35,063 bases of DNA, from positions 1-35,063 of the forward strand of contig CAIRUC010000041.1 of assembly GCA_903881665.1 (NCBI GenBank), read 5' to 3'. Position 1 is the stretch's first letter. The number at the start of each line of letters is the position of its first letter. Positions 33,798-35,063 of this stretch are shown one piece after another. The translations under genes and the position numbers were made by a program. This DNA comes from an uncultured Bacteroidota bacterium (GTDB taxonomy: Bacteria > Bacteroidota > Bacteroidia > AKYH767-A > OLB10). Under the pieces are notes generated by a model. The model had not been told where the DNA came from, did no database searches, and was given only the letters and a program-made list of their open reading frames with translations.

Positions 33798-34457
33798 TTA
33801 TTGGTTGCTGAGCATCACACGATAACGAGCTGCTTCTTTTGAATTTCCTACCGCTTGATAAGTATCAACTAGTACTTCAATACTTTTGCAATGCAAGTGC
33901 TTTATTAGCTTATTCGATTGCCTGTTTGTAGTTTTTATTCACGAAGCACATAGCAGCAATATTTTCGACAATCATCATATTGTTTGATTCAATCTGATAA
34001 CCCATTTTCAAATAGTATAAACAAGAATCAACTTCGTTTTTACATGCGTGTAGCGATGCACAGTTATTAATTGCCAATACATTTTGTGGTTAGTAGAAAA
34101 TACTTTTTCGATATTCATCAATGGCTATATTTACTTTCCCAACACTCGCTGCTTGCATTCCTTTGTTGTAAAATAAATCCTCAATCGAAAATGAACTAAG
34201 CATTACAGCTCGGTAGGGTAGTGTCCGATATCACTCTTGGTTCCACTGGAAAAAATTGAGGGTATAGCTGATATTCCATTTTGCACTTTCTCGTTCTTCA
34301 CTACAAACAAATCATCATCGAGCGTATAATCAAATCCAACACTGGCTCCATAAAGTACTATTCCCAAAATAACAAGCGCAATGCGTATCCATTTAATAGT
34401 CGAAGCGTGTTCGTTACTACTGGATTTGCTTTTTGAGGTAGGATTCTGTTTTTGCAT
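33798..34457 (-). pseudogene. decayed, internally deleted TPR membrane-protein gene (GT-C/TMTC-like)
   Basis: The first 84 codons (from 34457) are open: a basic, S/K-rich start, a membrane helix (WIRIALVILGIVLYGASV) and DYTLDDDLFVVKNEKVQNGI, the acidic first loop of TMTC-like GT-C proteins that also carry TPRs. The frame stops at 34203-34205. On the same strand the DNA then encodes TPR-like sequence, LFYNKGMQAASVGKVNIAI then DEYRKSI, broken by TAA at 34090-34092, continuing as PQNVLAINNCASLHACKNE and a further stop at 33910-33912. A shift of frame then gives VLVDTYQAVGNSKEAARYRV and a natural stop at 33798-33800. Intact relatives have hundreds of residues between the two parts, so a large internal deletion also occurred. 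The 84-codon piece could still be translated but would lack the functional body. Confidence 0.8.
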
Positions 34458-34499
34458 ACGGAATTATTCTTTTCAAAAATAACTATTAGGTTTGGTAAA

Positions 34500-34540
34500 T
34501 AAAAAAAGGCATTCAGTTTATACCAAATGCCTTTTATAAA
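34500..34540 (-). terminator. intrinsic terminator of the T9SS-secreted protein gene
   Basis: AAAAGGCATT (34504-34513) pairs with AATGCCTTTT (34526-34535), a ten-base-pair stem with a 12-base loop. On the minus strand the stem is followed by further T residues, about 20 bases after the stop codon at 34555. Its symmetrical A/T flanks could also act for the other strand. Confidence 0.8.
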
Positions 34541-34554
34541 TTGAGAGTAAGTCT

Positions 34555-35063
34555 TTACAACACAACCACTCGTTTCGTTTCCGAATACCCATTAGCAGAA
34601 ACTTTTATAAAATAAACCCCCGCTTTAGCTTTCGCATTATTTTCATTTAAGTCCCACGTGAATGTATGACTTCCTGCTGTTAATGCAGAGCTATTTAGTA
34701 GTTGAACTAATCGTCCTGTCATATCAAATACACTAATGTTTGTAATACTTGAATGGCTAAGATTAATATTTACTGAAGTGCTTTCAGTAGCAGGGTTCGG
34801 TGCAATTGTAAAACTATTAAATGGATTCGTATAATCATTTAAGCTGCTCAACGTATTGTCTTTGATGTTAGAACGTGAACTCGCATAACCTACGCTACTT
34901 GTTCTCGCTGTTGGATTACAAGCAATGGCTTTTCTAACTTCAACCGCATAATAAATAGTTCCCGCAGGTGGATTTAAATCAGTGTAAGAAAGTAAGCTCG
35001 ATTGAATACTATCAATAGTAACAAGGTTATTCGGATTAGTTCCTCTTAAAATATAATACGTAC
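34555..35063 (-). CDS. C-terminal part of a T9SS-secreted protein (start outside window)
   Basis: The frame is open from the right edge of the window to the stop at 34555, so the apparent TTG start at 34851 is not a start. About 170 residues are visible. The first part (TYYILRGTNPNNLV..., GTIYYAVEVRKAIACNPT) looks like a fibronectin type III-like domain. The last ~80 residues are a type A sorting domain: IAPNPATESTSVNI, ITNISVFDMTGRLVQ, AGSHTFTWDLNE and AGVYFIKVSANGYSETKRVV then VL. That domain directs export through the type IX secretion system and is removed on delivery to the surface. The catalytic or adhesive part lies outside the window. A strong terminator follows. Confidence 0.9.
   Translation of the reverse strand, partial: TYYILRGTNPNNLVTIDSIQSSLLSYTDLNPPAGTIYYAVEVRKAIACNPTARTSSVGYASSRSNIKDNTLSSLNDYTNPFNSFTIAPNPATESTSVNINLSHSSITNISVFDMTGRLVQLLNSSALTAGSHTFTWDLNENNAKAKAGVYFIKVSANGYSETKRVVVL

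Noticed and set aside
34203..34457. An 84-residue hypothetical gene
   Set aside because: It is the N-terminal piece of a broken longer gene; the following DNA encodes the rest with stops and a frameshift.
34555..34851. A complete 98-residue protein starting at TTG
   Set aside because: The frame stays open to the window edge and encodes domain sequence before the sorting domain, so it is the end of a larger protein.
1..35063. CRISPR arrays, tRNA or rRNA genes, insertion sequences, prophage or defence systems
   Set aside because: No regular spaced repeats, cloverleaf sequences, transposase, integrase or known defence genes were seen in any gap or frame.

Overview
The window looks like chromosome of an AT-rich member of the Bacteroidota. 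Several signs agree: a type IX secretion C-terminal sorting domain at the right edge, a TonB-dependent receptor with a carboxypeptidase-regulatory-like N-terminus, many Sec signal peptides ending in a Q-rich cleavage site, families common in this phylum (GH2/GH92 glycosidases with chitobiase-like and F5/8C tails, SHOCT, DUF4442, DUF6973-like), almost no Shine-Dalgarno sequences, and repeated TAnnTTTG (-7) promoter boxes 10-45 bases before starts. No rRNA, tRNA, CRISPR array, insertion sequence or prophage was seen.

Layout. (1) 1-8422, plus strand: a tightly packed glycan-degradation operon. It runs from the 3' end of a glycoside hydrolase (probably GH20 hexosaminidase) through GH2 beta-mannosidase, GH92 alpha-mannosidase, an unknown 178-residue membrane-anchored protein and glycosylasparaginase to a CutC-family protein. 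The activities fit stepwise dismantling of N-linked glycans down to the GlcNAc-Asn bond. (2) 8428-16080, minus strand: a TonB-dependent receptor (convergent with the operon), a pair of membrane proteins (six-helix protein and coiled-coil/SHOCT protein), pseudouridine catabolism genes psuK-psuG, and acetyl-CoA synthetase. (3) 16249-20308: a small secreted protein, a hairpin-rich non-coding stretch that may be a structured RNA, a PlsC-like acyltransferase with an SDR, two tandem paralogous beta-barrel-like proteins, and the monofunctional transglycosylase MtgA. (4) 20414-22651, minus: purL with a clear intrinsic terminator. (5) 22837-27962, plus: two tandem paralogous polytopic membrane proteins of unknown function, an APC-family amino acid permease and a YdfG-like SDR. 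(6) 28059-31942, minus: a periplasmic thioredoxin-like protein, a DUF6973-like protein coupled to a small secreted protein, and a DUF4442 thioesterase-like protein coupled to a nitronate monooxygenase-like flavoprotein. (7) 32024-33796, plus: a long-chain acyl-CoA synthetase with a good promoter. (8) 33798-34457, minus: a decayed, internally deleted TPR membrane-protein gene. (9) 34555-35063, minus: the 3' end of a T9SS-secreted protein followed by a terminator.

Most genes are recognisable housekeeping or catabolic genes. The less explained items are the CutC-like protein and the 178-residue protein in the N-glycan operon, the SHOCT/six-helix pair, the twin polytopic membrane proteins and the hairpin cluster at 16661-16793. 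No defence or mobile system was found.
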